Below are positions 53,225 through 62,313 of a stretch of 64,000 bases of DNA, piece after piece (positions within the stretch are counted from its first letter, which is position 1; each line of letters starts with the position of its first letter). Source of the DNA: Ravibacter arvi (GTDB taxonomy: Bacteria > Bacteroidota > Bacteroidia > Cytophagales > Spirosomataceae); NCBI RefSeq assembly GCF_039540405.1, contig NZ_BAABEY010000026.1:211610-275609 (forward strand). Reading direction: 5' to 3'. The notes beneath the pieces are model-generated. The model was not told where the DNA came from, searched no databases, and was given only the letters and a program-made list of their open reading frames with translations. The translations under genes were made by a program, and so were the position numbers.

Positions 53225-54112
53225 TTACCTGCCGAATTTCTTCGTACCCGCCACACACAGAATAACTCCGATCGTGACGACTAACATACCCATACTCACC
53301 TTTTCGTGAAGCAGAAAAGCGGCCAGCAGCAAACCGAAAAATGGCTGCAGCAACTGCAATTGTCCGACAGTGGCGGTTCCACCCTGGGCCAATCCCTTGT
53401 ACCAAAATACGAAGCCGACAAACATGCTGAACAACGAAACATAGGCCAGTCCCATCCAGGCTTCGGTGCTGATTCCCGTAAACGACACTGGTTTGTAGAC
53501 ATAGACCAGCGGCAGCATTGCAGGCAGTGAAAGTACCAATGCCCAGGAGATAACCTGCCATCCGCCCAATGTCCTGGTGAGTTTTGCGCCTTCTGCATAC
53601 CCGAGCCCGCAAAGCAGAACGGCGCCCAGCATCAGGAGGTCACCGGCCGGGGAAGCGGTAAGGCCCTGTGCCGCAGCATAGCCTGCTACCAGGAGGCTTC
53701 CCATGACGGAGAAAATCCAGAATGCCGGCCCCGGGCGCTCGCCGCCACGGATAATGGCGAATATGGCCGTGGTTACGGGCAGTATCCCGACAAAGACGAT
53801 GGAATGTGCGGAAGTGATGTATTGCAAGGCCAACGCACTCAGGAGGGGGAAGCCAACTACCACGCCAAGCGTCACGATGACCAGCGGGAAAATTTGCTGC
53901 CGCTCAGGACGTTTCCCCTTAAAGATCAACAGCGCGGCAAGGGCCAGCATACCCGCCACTGAAGCACGTGCAAGCGTAACAAATACCGGGTTAAATTCAA
54001 GAACCGCCAGTCTCGTCGCAGGCAGCGAACCACTGAACAGCAACACGCCGATAAACCCGTTTAACCAACCTTGTGTGGTGTCTTCCTTTACTTTGTAACC
54101 TTGTCCGGACAT
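53225..54112 (-). CDS. EamA/DMT-family transporter
   Basis: 295 residues with ten predicted membrane helices in two EamA repeats (about 18-145 and 155-290), e.g. GFIGVLLFSGSLPATRLAVL at the start and YVSLFSMFVGFVFWYKGLAQ in the second half. DMT proteins export or import small metabolites. It diverges from a MocR/PdxR-type regulator gene 99 bases away, a common pairing in which the regulator controls the transporter. Substrate unknown. Complete. Confidence 0.9.
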   Translation of the reverse strand: MSGQGYKVKEDTTQGWLNGFIGVLLFSGSLPATRLAVLEFNPVFVTLARASVAGMLALAALLIFKGKRPERQQIFPLVIVTLGVVVGFPLLSALALQYITSAHSIVFVGILPVTTAIFAIIRGGERPGPAFWIFSVMGSLLVAGYAAAQGLTASPAGDLLMLGAVLLCGLGYAEGAKLTRTLGGWQVISWALVLSLPAMLPLVYVYKPVSFTGISTEAWMGLAYVSLFSMFVGFVFWYKGLAQGGTATVGQLQLLQPFFGLLLAAFLLHEKVSMGMLVVTIGVILCVAGTKKFGR

Positions 54113-54211
54113 TGTACCTTATCGTTTCTTTTGATGCAAAATTGGCCGATTGGTACCAGTAAACACAGATACAGTTTTTGTTATTTTAATGGACACAGTT
54201 AAATTGTCGCC

Positions 54212-55624
54212 ATGAAGAAAGATTTCCTGTATAACGAGATTGCGCAGAACATCGCCGACAAAATAAGAACGGGTGTGTTAAAGGCAGGGGAACGGCTGCC
54301 GTCGGTGCGTATGCTGAGCAGGGAGCACGCCATCAGCATCAATACTGCCAGGAGAATTTTTCTTGAATTGGAGGCCCAATCCCTGGTGCAGCCCAGACCG
54401 CAGTCGGGCTATTTCGTAAGTGCGCTGAATTACCTGAAACTACCTTTACCGGAGGTAAGCCAGCCGCTGCCTGCAGCCCGAAACAAAGAACCGGAAGAGT
54501 TGATCAGCAGTGTCTATTCCAACATGGGCCGCAGTGATCTTACGATGTTTTCTTTCGGCGTTCCGTCGGGTAACCTTTTGCCGCTGGCAAAATTGAAGAA
54601 AGAAATCGTGCAGGCCACAAGGGAATTACCCGAAGGCGGAACGGAATATGAACTTTTACAGGGTAATATAAAGCTCCGGAGAATGGTGTCTGCCCGTTCG
54701 CTGGCCTGGAAAGGGGACCTGAAGGAAAACGATTTGATTACTGCCAACGGCTGCATGAGCGCCCTGGCGCTGTGCCTCATGGCGTTGACCCGGCCCGGTG
54801 ACACGCTGGCGCTGGAAAGCCCTTGTTATCCGGGCATTCTTCAGCTCGCGGTAAGCCTTGGGCTGAAAGTGCTTGAAGTGGCTACGCACCCCGTTAGCGG
54901 GATCGATATCGACGCCTTGAAAGCGCTGCTGCCCGAGATTGACGTGTGCCTCCTGGTGCCTAATTTCAACACACCGCTGGGCTATTGTACCCCCGATGAG
55001 CGCAAAAGAGAAATTGTTTCACTTTTGGCCCGCCATAACATCCCGCTTATCGAGGATGATGCCTACGGAGACCTCTATTTCAGCGCCGAACGCCCGAAAT
55101 GCTGCAAGTCTTTTGATAAGGAAGGGAACGTATTATGGTGCAGCTCGGTATCGAAAACACTCGCTCCCGGTTACCGCGTCGGCTGGGTGGCGCCCGGGAA
55201 GTACAAAGACAGGCTGCTGAAATTGAAGCTTGTTCACGCTTTGTCCGCCACTTCTGTGGTACATGAGGCCGTCGGTAATTTTTTAATGACCGGCCGGTAT
55301 GAGAACCATCTCCGGCACCTTCGCAAAACGCTGCAGGAAAATTACCGGCATTATGCGCTGGCCATTGCGGAACATTTCCCGGCAGGGACCAAAATAAGCC
55401 GGCCGCAGGGCGGGTTGGCCCTCTGGGTAGAGTTTCCGGGAGAGATAGATACGGCGGAATTGTATAATCATGCCCTCGCCAAGCAAATAAGCATTGCCCC
55501 CGGCAGGATGTTTACCCTCCAAAACCAGTTTCAGAACTGTATGCGCCTTTGTATCGGTCTGCCGTGGACCGATGATCTGGCTTTGAAGTTAAGGCAACTC
55601 GGAAATCTTGCCCGCATGATGTAA
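54212..55624 (+). CDS. MocR-type regulator (GntR wHTH fused to an aminotransferase-like domain)
   Basis: 470 residues. N-terminal GntR winged helix (about 1-70, GVLKAGERLPSVRMLSREHA) and fold-type I aminotransferase domain (about 95-465) with PLP-binding lysine in CSSVSKTLAPGYRVGW (near residue 315) and the PNFNTPLGY region. MocR proteins use PLP as a ligand; PdxR and relatives control vitamin B6, GABA or transporter genes. The divergent EamA gene is the likely target; the shared gap contains GGTACCAGTAAACACAG and ATGGACACAGTT, possible direct half-sites (inference). Complete. Confidence 0.92.
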   Translation: MKKDFLYNEIAQNIADKIRTGVLKAGERLPSVRMLSREHAISINTARRIFLELEAQSLVQPRPQSGYFVSALNYLKLPLPEVSQPLPAARNKEPEELISSVYSNMGRSDLTMFSFGVPSGNLLPLAKLKKEIVQATRELPEGGTEYELLQGNIKLRRMVSARSLAWKGDLKENDLITANGCMSALALCLMALTRPGDTLALESPCYPGILQLAVSLGLKVLEVATHPVSGIDIDALKALLPEIDVCLLVPNFNTPLGYCTPDERKREIVSLLARHNIPLIEDDAYGDLYFSAERPKCCKSFDKEGNVLWCSSVSKTLAPGYRVGWVAPGKYKDRLLKLKLVHALSATSVVHEAVGNFLMTGRYENHLRHLRKTLQENYRHYALAIAEHFPAGTKISRPQGGLALWVEFPGEIDTAELYNHALAKQISIAPGRMFTLQNQFQNCMRLCIGLPWTDDLALKLRQLGNLARMM

Positions 55625-55729
55625 AACGGAAGAGCGATACTGAATGTACTATTGTTTGATAGAATTGTGATGTTTTGTTTTTGGGCCGGCAAACTGATAT
55701 TTTTGAGTGGAAGCACAAACACTACGGAC

Positions 55730-56248
55730 ATGACCATCGAACAGCTATTTCAGGACAAAACCATAAAGGCAAAAGGTAAAGTTACCATCCTCGGGGACTG
55801 GATTATTAACCGCGAGCTGCCGCTCGACGAATTAATGGCTTACGCCGAAAAACAAAAGGCTACGGATAAGGCTACCTGTATCGAGGCTGTCGAATACGCA
55901 ACAAAAAAAATGCCTGCGATTGCCGATCAAAGTTTACTGGATTATGTTACCCGATCATTGCGCGACGACGAGCCGAGAGTAAAATGGGAAAGTGCAAAGG
56001 TGATTGGCAACATTGCCGGGCAGTTTCCCGACGGCCTGGAAAAGGCAATCAAAAACCTTTTGCCCAATGCCGGGAATAGCGGAACGGTCGTTCGTTGGGC
56101 TACCGCCTACGCACTGGCAGAAATACTTAAGCTAAAGACGGGCAACAACAAAACTCTATTGCCGGAGGTGGAGGCGCTCCTGGAGCAGGAAGAGGACAAC
56201 GGCGTAAAGAAGAAATATTCGGACGCCCTGAAAAAAGTACAAAAGTAA
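55730..56248 (+). CDS. HEAT-repeat-like protein
   Basis: The start at 55730 (MTIEQLFQDKTIKAKGKVTI) gives 172 residues. All-helical with ARM/HEAT-type pairs: KATCIEAVEYATKKMPAIAD, YVTRSLRDDEPRVKWESAKV, GTVVRWATAYALAEILKLKT, ending in a charged KKYSDALKKVQK. No signal peptide, so cytoplasmic. HEAT-like small proteins of this kind are found in Bacteroidota without known role. It lies 105 bases after the MocR gene, same strand, possibly co-transcribed. Confidence 0.75.
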   Translation: MTIEQLFQDKTIKAKGKVTILGDWIINRELPLDELMAYAEKQKATDKATCIEAVEYATKKMPAIADQSLLDYVTRSLRDDEPRVKWESAKVIGNIAGQFPDGLEKAIKNLLPNAGNSGTVVRWATAYALAEILKLKTGNNKTLLPEVEALLEQEEDNGVKKKYSDALKKVQK

Positions 56249-56406
56249 CACCCGGCTCGTCCTTCCCCGGTATTTTCATTACGGCCGGTTGCCTCGCTCC
56301 GAAGACTCGGGAGCCGGCACTTTTGTTAAGGGAGATTTACCTGGAACTATCTCGGAAGAGGGTTAAATGACTTGATAATCATTATTTTATGGTTATGGTC
56401 AAGTGG

Positions 56407-56446
56407 TAAACAAATTTTTTAATCATTTGATTAAAAAATTTGTTTA
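56407..56446 (+). promoter_or_regulatory. Perfect 19-base-arm palindrome, probable TetR autoregulatory operator
   Basis: Arms TAAACAAATTTTTTAATCA and TGATTAAAAAATTTGTTTA with centre TT. A perfect -7 element TATATTTG follows at 56456-56463, and the palindrome covers the -33 region (TTTG at 56439-56442 is slightly close). Position directly ahead of the TetR gene is classic for autorepression. Its AT-rich inverted repeats are also capable of forming a terminator for the HEAT gene, less likely at this distance. Confidence 0.75.
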
Positions 56447-56492
56447 AAAGTCATTTATATTTGTACCGGAAGGTTATCGGAAAATGTAAAAC

Positions 56493-57113
56493 ATGAAGGA
56501 GAAAAAAAGCCTGGACACTACCACGGAAGATAAAATCAAGGAAGCTGCCAGGAAGGTGTTCTATCGGAAAGGTTTCGCCGCTACGCGCACCAGGGACATT
56601 GCCGAAGAAGCGGGGATTAACCTGGCATTGCTCAATTACTATTTCCGCAGCAAGCAAAAGTTATTTGAGCTGATCATGATGGAGGCGCTGGGCGGGTTGA
56701 TCAAGGGGTTGCTGGTTGTGCTTAACGACGAGCACACTACGCTTGAAGAAAAGATTCAGAAAATAGTGGCGCGTTATATTGACGTAATTACCGAAGAGCC
56801 GGAAATTCCCACTTTTATCGTGAGCGAAGTGCGCAACAACCCGCGCATGATGACAGACCGCCTGCCGATCCGCGAGGTGCTGGACAATTCGGTGTTTTTC
56901 AGGCAGCACCGGGCGGCGGTTGCAGCCGGCAGCATTTCGGAGCCGAACCCCATACATTTTTTTATCAATCTGCTCGGGCTCGTGGTGTTCCCCTTTATCG
57001 TAAAACCCATCCTGATGGCCGGGCGCGGGATCGATAATTCAGAATTCAACCAATTGATGCAGGAGCGTAAAAAGCTGGTTCCTGTCTGGATAAAAATGAT
57101 GATGGGCAGTTGA
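56493..57113 (+). CDS. TetR/AcrR-family repressor of the exporter operon
   Basis: 206 residues. TetR_N HTH (about 12-60, FAATRTRDIAEEAGINLALL and NYYFRSKQKLFELI), then a helical ligand domain (about 85-200). First gene of a same-strand run through 63431 that encodes a whole export system; the palindrome at 56407 is its probable operator. It would sense a toxic compound and derepress the exporter (family knowledge; ligand unknown). Complete. Confidence 0.92.
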   Translation: MKEKKSLDTTTEDKIKEAARKVFYRKGFAATRTRDIAEEAGINLALLNYYFRSKQKLFELIMMEALGGLIKGLLVVLNDEHTTLEEKIQKIVARYIDVITEEPEIPTFIVSEVRNNPRMMTDRLPIREVLDNSVFFRQHRAAVAAGSISEPNPIHFFINLLGLVVFPFIVKPILMAGRGIDNSEFNQLMQERKKLVPVWIKMMMGS

Positions 57114-57181
57114 TAGTTGCCCGGTATTATTCCCAAAATGCGGCGGTATCCGGGTTCGCCGGCGCTTAAACCAAATCGACC

Positions 57182-58477
57182 ATGGGTTTTAAGAAAATGA
57201 AGTACCTGCTCCTTTTGTCATTGTTTTTCGGAGAACCGTACCGCGGAAGTTCGCAGCAACTTACGCTGGAGGAATGTCATCAGCTGGCGCGGGCCAATTA
57301 CCCGTCTGTAAAAAAGCTGGAGCTGATTTCGAAATCTGTCGAATATGACATTCAAAATGCCGGTAAGCGGTTTTTTCCGCAGGTCAGCTTCTCCGGGCAG
57401 GCCACTTACCAGTCCCAAACCATTAATTTTTCGGAGGTCATGGGCTCGCTTCCGGGTATCGCCATGCCATCGGTAAGCAAAGACCAGTACCGGGTACAGG
57501 GAGAAATCAGTCAACTTGTTTATGATGGCGGCAACACGGGCTATCAAAAAGAGCTGATCAGGTCGAACGGCGCCCTGCAGGAGCAGAGCCTTGAGGCCGG
57601 GATTTATGCCTTGAACAGCAGGGTTAACACGCTTTTTTTTTCTGTTCTGCTGATCGACGCCCAACTGAAGCAGAATGAGATCAGCAGAAAGAATCTTTCC
57701 GAACAAATACAGAAGACTGAGGCTTCCCTGGCAAACGGGAACGCGTTCCGGAGTAGCCTCAATGAGCTGAAAGCCGAGGTCCTGAATATGGAAATGGCGG
57801 CGACCGATTACCGTTTTAATCGTTCCGCCTACCTGAAAATGCTTTCTCTGATGATCGGGAAGGAACTTGGTGAAACACATCAGCTAATGGTACCGGTCAC
57901 AGGACACGGGGTTTCGGAGCTATCCGGCGCTGACATCAACCGGCCGGAGTTACGGACTTTCGATTTGCAGCGAAAAGTTTATGACGTGCAAATCCGGCAG
58001 TTGAGGGCCGATTATTTCCCACAGGTGAGCGCTTTTTTCCAGGGCGCATATGGCCGGCCCACCATTAACATCATTGAAAACCGGTTCGGCCCCTGGTATG
58101 TCGCCGGTATGCGGTTTAACTGGACCCTGGGGAACTTGTATACGCGGTCCAACCGGAAAAGCCTGCTGCTGACCGGCCAGAATTCGGTGGAAGCCGACCG
58201 TGAAACCTTCCTGTTTAACGTCAGGCTCGATCTTTCGCGGGAAGACGAGCAGGTAAAAAAATATAACGGGTTGATTGACCAGGATAACCAGGCAATCGGG
58301 TTACGCGATTCTGTGGCCCGGTCGGCCGAAGCCCAACTCGCCAACGGCGTGATTACCACGCACGAATACCTTCAGAAAGTAAATGCGCTCAACCTGGCCT
58401 TACAAAACAAAATTCTGCATGAAGTCCTTCTTTTGCAGGCCATGTACAACCAAAAATTTATATCCGGCAATCCGTAA
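57182..58477 (+). CDS. TolC-family outer-membrane channel
   Basis: 431 residues with a signal peptide (MGFKKMKYLLLLSLFFGEPY, alternative start MKYLLLL at 57197). OEP repeats: LTLEECHQLARANYPSVKKL near the N-terminus and long helices with NALNLALQNKILHEVLLLQA at the end. It forms the outer-membrane duct for the ABC pump encoded by the following genes. 68 bases after the TetR gene and 40 before the membrane-fusion gene. Confidence 0.9.
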   Translation: MGFKKMKYLLLLSLFFGEPYRGSSQQLTLEECHQLARANYPSVKKLELISKSVEYDIQNAGKRFFPQVSFSGQATYQSQTINFSEVMGSLPGIAMPSVSKDQYRVQGEISQLVYDGGNTGYQKELIRSNGALQEQSLEAGIYALNSRVNTLFFSVLLIDAQLKQNEISRKNLSEQIQKTEASLANGNAFRSSLNELKAEVLNMEMAATDYRFNRSAYLKMLSLMIGKELGETHQLMVPVTGHGVSELSGADINRPELRTFDLQRKVYDVQIRQLRADYFPQVSAFFQGAYGRPTINIIENRFGPWYVAGMRFNWTLGNLYTRSNRKSLLLTGQNSVEADRETFLFNVRLDLSREDEQVKKYNGLIDQDNQAIGLRDSVARSAEAQLANGVITTHEYLQKVNALNLALQNKILHEVLLLQAMYNQKFISGNP

Positions 58478-58517
58478 CGCCCGGCGAACATTTTAGAACT
58501 CATAGCTCAAACCTCAC

Positions 58518-59465
58518 ATGAAATATTTCGTTTTCGCATCGTTAATTTCGATGCTTGCAGCATGTTCCGGGAAAGATGATTTTGATGCGTCCGGGAATTT
58601 TGAAGCCGACGAAGTGATCGTATCGGCGCAGCAAAACGGCGTGTTGCTCGCGTATAGGGTCCGGGAAGGTGATCGCCTCAATATTGGCGATACGGTCGGC
58701 CGGCTAGACGTACGCGTCATTGAATTACAGAAAGAACAGGCTGAAGCAAGCATTGCTTCACTGGGCCGGAAGACTTCGAGCGGCGCCGATCAGGCAGAGC
58801 TCGTGCGGCGACAGATTGCGGTGCTGGAGGCTCAGCTGCGCCACCAGGAGAAAGAACGCGGCCGGCTCGAAAATCTGGTGAAGGCCGACGCCGCGACCCG
58901 CAAGCAGCTCGACGACATGGACGCCGGTATCGACCAGCTGAACAGGCAGATTGCGGTGACACGGCAGCAGCTAACCCTGAACACCTACAACACCGGGTTA
59001 CAAAACCGCAGTATCCTGAGCGAGCGCCTGCCGCTTGAAAAAATGGTCGGGCAATTGCAGGAACAGATCAACAAAGGGCAAATTGTAAATCCGGTTGCGG
59101 GGACCGTCCTGGTCAACTATGCCATGCGGGGTGAGATGCAGATCATCGGCCGGCCTTTGTACAAAATTGCCGGGCTGGATACGCTTGACCTCCGGGCTTA
59201 CGTTACCGGCACACAGTTGTCGGATGTACAGTTAAGACAGCAGGTTACGGTGAGGGTCGACAGTGGTAAAAACGGCTACAGGTCCTATCCGGGAACTATT
59301 GTCTGGATCTCCGGTAAGTCCGAATTCTCACCCAAAAATATACAGACGAAAGATGAACGGGCCAACCTCGTTTATGCGCTCAAAGTGCGGGTCAAAAATG
59401 ACGGTTACCTAAAGATAGGGATGTACGGGGAAGTCATTTTTTTACCTAGGCTGTTACGCCAATGA
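58518..59465 (+). CDS. HlyD-family membrane-fusion (adaptor) lipoprotein
   Basis: 315 residues. The signal MKYFVFASLISMLAACSGKD is a lipoprotein signal with lipobox LAAC. Biotinyl-lipoyl-like segment (about 30-65, NGVLLAYRVREGDRLNIGDT), coiled-coil hairpin (about 70-185) and beta-barrel ALDTLDLRAYVTGTQLSDVQ-type region (about 215-300). It links the inner-membrane ABC transporter to the TolC channel. Family relatives are YbhG-like. Stop overlaps the next start by four bases (ATGA). Confidence 0.9.
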   Translation: MKYFVFASLISMLAACSGKDDFDASGNFEADEVIVSAQQNGVLLAYRVREGDRLNIGDTVGRLDVRVIELQKEQAEASIASLGRKTSSGADQAELVRRQIAVLEAQLRHQEKERGRLENLVKADAATRKQLDDMDAGIDQLNRQIAVTRQQLTLNTYNTGLQNRSILSERLPLEKMVGQLQEQINKGQIVNPVAGTVLVNYAMRGEMQIIGRPLYKIAGLDTLDLRAYVTGTQLSDVQLRQQVTVRVDSGKNGYRSYPGTIVWISGKSEFSPKNIQTKDERANLVYALKVRVKNDGYLKIGMYGEVIFLPRLLRQ

Positions 59466-60379
59466 ACGCCGTAGTAGTAAAGAATATTGAAAAAAAATAT
59501 GGGAGCCTGGCGGCGGTCCGCAATGTTTCTTTCGAAGTCAGAAAGGGCGAGATATTCGGATTGATAGGGCCGGACGGCGCCGGTAAGACTTCCATTTTCA
59601 GGATGCTGACTACACTGTTGCTGCCGGATGGCGGAACGGCGACCGTAGCCGGTTTTGACGTGGTCAACCAATACCGGCAGATCCGCGACTGTATCGGGTA
59701 CATGCCGGGCCGGTTTTCGCTCTACCAGGACCTGACCGTGGAAGAAAATCTTTCCTTTTTTGCCACGGTGTTCGGTACCACTATCCGTGAAAATTATGAC
59801 CTGATCAAAGACATTTATGAGCAGATAAAACCCTTCAGTAACCGGCGGGCGGGCAAGCTCTCGGGCGGTATGAAGCAAAAGCTGGCGTTATGCTGTGCAC
59901 TGATCCACAAACCGGAAGTGTTGTTTCTGGACGAGCCGACGACCGGCGTGGATGTTGTCTCCCGGAAAGAGTTCTGGGAGATGCTGGGCAAGCTGAAAAA
60001 ACAGGGAATTACCATAGTGGTTTCGACCCCCTACATGGATGAAGCCCACCTTTGCGACCGTATCGCGCTGCTGCAAAAAGGCGTCATTATGTCTATTGAT
60101 ACCCCGGAAAACCTGCTAAAAAGCTATCCGAAAACATTGTTTGCAGCCCGGGCCGACAACATCTACCAATTGCTGCAGGACCTGCGTGCCGATGCCGGGG
60201 TTGAAAGCTGCTATGCATTTGGCGAGTACCTGCACCTCACATTGAAATCCGGTAGCTCCGATCCGGGTTTCCTGCGTGAAATAGCGGCGCCTTATCAATC
60301 AACCGGGCTGGAAGTAAAGGTAATTGTGCCCACCATTGAGGACAGTTTTATACGGTTAATGAACGAACCCACCCCGTAA
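59462..60379 (+). CDS. ABC-transporter ATPase, first of two (YbhF N-half-like)
   Basis: 305 residues. Walker A GPDGAGKT (about 37-44, Asp where Asn is usual), ABC signature LSGGMKQ, Walker B VLFLDEPTTGVD, and an additional C-terminal domain (about 225-305) typical of drug exporters. In E. coli YbhF two ATPase domains are fused; here they are two genes, this being the first. Works with the next ATPase and the two ABC-2 permeases. Confidence 0.92.
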   Translation: MNAVVVKNIEKKYGSLAAVRNVSFEVRKGEIFGLIGPDGAGKTSIFRMLTTLLLPDGGTATVAGFDVVNQYRQIRDCIGYMPGRFSLYQDLTVEENLSFFATVFGTTIRENYDLIKDIYEQIKPFSNRRAGKLSGGMKQKLALCCALIHKPEVLFLDEPTTGVDVVSRKEFWEMLGKLKKQGITIVVSTPYMDEAHLCDRIALLQKGVIMSIDTPENLLKSYPKTLFAARADNIYQLLQDLRADAGVESCYAFGEYLHLTLKSGSSDPGFLREIAAPYQSTGLEVKVIVPTIEDSFIRLMNEPTP

Positions 60380-60460
60380 ACGAACAGCCAAAATAGCAAC
60401 ACAAAGCCCCTCATACCTCACCCCTCAAACCTCACAGCTCACACCCAACACCCCAAACCT

Positions 60461-61204
60461 ATGAACAACAAAGCAATCATCTGTGAAGACCTTACCAAGC
60501 AATTCGGCGATTTCAAGGCGGTCGACAAGGTTTCCTTTGAAGTAAGCCAGGGTGAGATTTTTGGTTTCCTGGGGGCGAATGGCGCGGGCAAAACCACTGC
60601 CATGCGGATACTTTGCGGGCTGTCGTACCCCACGTCGGGAAAGGCCTGGGTGGCGGGGTTCGATGTTTACCGGCAGCAGGAGCAGATCAAGAAAAATATC
60701 GGCTATATGAGCCAGAAATTTTCGCTGTACGATAACCTGACGGTCGTGGAGAACATAACGTTTTACGGCGGGGTTTACGGCGTTCCGCGGCGTGAAATAA
60801 AAGCGCGGAGCGGAGAGCTCGTCCGGAAACTGGGACTGGAAAGTGAAGCCAAAAAACTGGTCGGCGAACTGCCGCTGGGATGGAAGCAAAAGCTGGCTTT
60901 CTCGGTTGCCATATTCCACAGCCCGAAAATAGTATTTCTGGACGAGCCTACCGGTGGTGTCGACCCGGTGACAAGGCGCCAGTTTTGGGACATGATCTAC
61001 GAGGCGGCTCAGGCCGGCATTACGGTTTTCGTTACCACCCACTATATGGACGAAGCTGAATATTGCAACCGGGTGAGTGTGATGGTGGACGGGCGCATGG
61101 AAGCAATGGATACACCCGCCAATTTGAAAAAACAGTTCGGCACCGATTCGATGGACGAAGTGTTTTACGCCATGGCCAGGGGAGCAAAACGAACTGCAGA
61201 TTAA
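60461..61204 (+). CDS. ABC-transporter ATPase, second of two (YbhF C-half-like)
   Basis: 247 residues. Walker A GANGAGKTT, Walker B IVFLDEPTGGVD, H-loop VTTHYMDEAEYC. The signature is LPLGWKQ in place of LSGGxxQ, as in the second half of YbhF-type proteins, so the pair is asymmetric and one composite ATP site may be weakened. A CTCAC-rich repeat occupies the 81-base gap to the first ATPase; the next gene starts 2 bases after this stop. Confidence 0.91.
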   Translation: MNNKAIICEDLTKQFGDFKAVDKVSFEVSQGEIFGFLGANGAGKTTAMRILCGLSYPTSGKAWVAGFDVYRQQEQIKKNIGYMSQKFSLYDNLTVVENITFYGGVYGVPRREIKARSGELVRKLGLESEAKKLVGELPLGWKQKLAFSVAIFHSPKIVFLDEPTGGVDPVTRRQFWDMIYEAAQAGITVFVTTHYMDEAEYCNRVSVMVDGRMEAMDTPANLKKQFGTDSMDEVFYAMARGAKRTAD

Positions 61205-61206
61205 AG

Positions 61207-62313
61207 ATGAAACAGCTTTTGGCATTTGTCCGTAAGGAATTCTTCCACGTCTTCAGGGACAAACGGACCCTTTTGATCCTGTTCGGGCTGCCGGTCGTTC
61301 AAATCGTGCTCTTCGGGTTTGCCCTGAGCAGCGAGGTGAAAAACATAGGCATAACGGTGTGGGACAACGCGCAGGATGTTCATTCGGAAGCAGTCAAAGG
61401 GCGACTTGGTTTGAATACCTATTTCAAAGTAAAACCGCCGGTTACGGGATACCATGAAATCGAACAGCGATTCAGGGACGGAGAAATCAGTTGCGCCCTG
61501 GTCATTCCATCCGGTTTCGGTGGTGATCTTTACCGGCCGGGCGGTGCGCAGGTACAGATTATTGCCGATGGTTCAGACCCCAATACCGCCAAAACGGTGA
61601 CCAATTATCTCACTTCGATCCTGGCGCAGTACCAGCAGGAGCTGCAGCCCGGCGCCGGGCCCGCTTATAAAATCATTCCTGAAATCAGGATGCTGTACAA
61701 CGAGGAGCAAAACGGCTCTCTCAATTTTATTCCCGGCGTAATCGCGCTGATCTTCATGATGGTAAGTACGGCGCTAACCTCCGTTGCGGTGGTCCGCGAA
61801 AAAGAACTGGGTACAATGGAAATCCTCCTGGTCTCACCGTTTAAACCTGTTTGGGTGCTGATCGCCAAAGCGGTGCCATACCTGGTACTTTCCCTGATCA
61901 ATTTTACCGTTATTCTGCTGCTTGCTGTCTTCTTGCTCGATGTAGCCGTGAAGGGCAGCCTGGTCCTTATTTTCGCGGAGAGTATACTTTTTATCGTTAC
62001 CTGTCTTTCGCTGGGACTCCTGATTTCAAACGTGACCGATTCACAGCAGACCGCCATGCTTATTTCGATGATGGGGATGATGCTGCCCACGCTGCTGCTG
62101 ACCGGTTTTATGTTTCCCCTGGAAAATATGCCGAAGGTATTCCAGGTTATTTCTCACCTGCTTCCTTCCAGGTATTATTACAGGATCATGAAGGCAGTTA
62201 TGCTGAAGGGGTTGGGATTCAGCTATGTATGGAAAGAGACGCTGATTCTGGCCGGCATGGCCACCGGGTTGCTGTCGCTCGCTTTGTTAAACTTTAAAAC
62301 CAGGCTGTCATGA
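61207..62313 (+). CDS. ABC-2-type permease, first of two
   Basis: The ATG at 61207 (MKQLLAFVRKEFFHVFRDKR) gives 368 residues; earlier starts would lie inside the ATPase gene. One N-terminal helix, a large extracytoplasmic domain (about 50-175), then five helices (about 180-365), with REKELGTMEILLVSPFKPVW, the ABC-2 coupling motif. YbhS/YbhR-like. Start of the next permease overlaps the stop by four bases. Confidence 0.92.
   Translation: MKQLLAFVRKEFFHVFRDKRTLLILFGLPVVQIVLFGFALSSEVKNIGITVWDNAQDVHSEAVKGRLGLNTYFKVKPPVTGYHEIEQRFRDGEISCALVIPSGFGGDLYRPGGAQVQIIADGSDPNTAKTVTNYLTSILAQYQQELQPGAGPAYKIIPEIRMLYNEEQNGSLNFIPGVIALIFMMVSTALTSVAVVREKELGTMEILLVSPFKPVWVLIAKAVPYLVLSLINFTVILLLAVFLLDVAVKGSLVLIFAESILFIVTCLSLGLLISNVTDSQQTAMLISMMGMMLPTLLLTGFMFPLENMPKVFQVISHLLPSRYYYRIMKAVMLKGLGFSYVWKETLILAGMATGLLSLALLNFKTRLS

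Noticed and set aside
56370..56386. Fur-box-like TTGATAATCATTATTTT upstream of the TetR gene
   Set aside because: Only the central part is symmetrical and it lies outside the likely promoter; the perfect palindrome beside it is a better operator.
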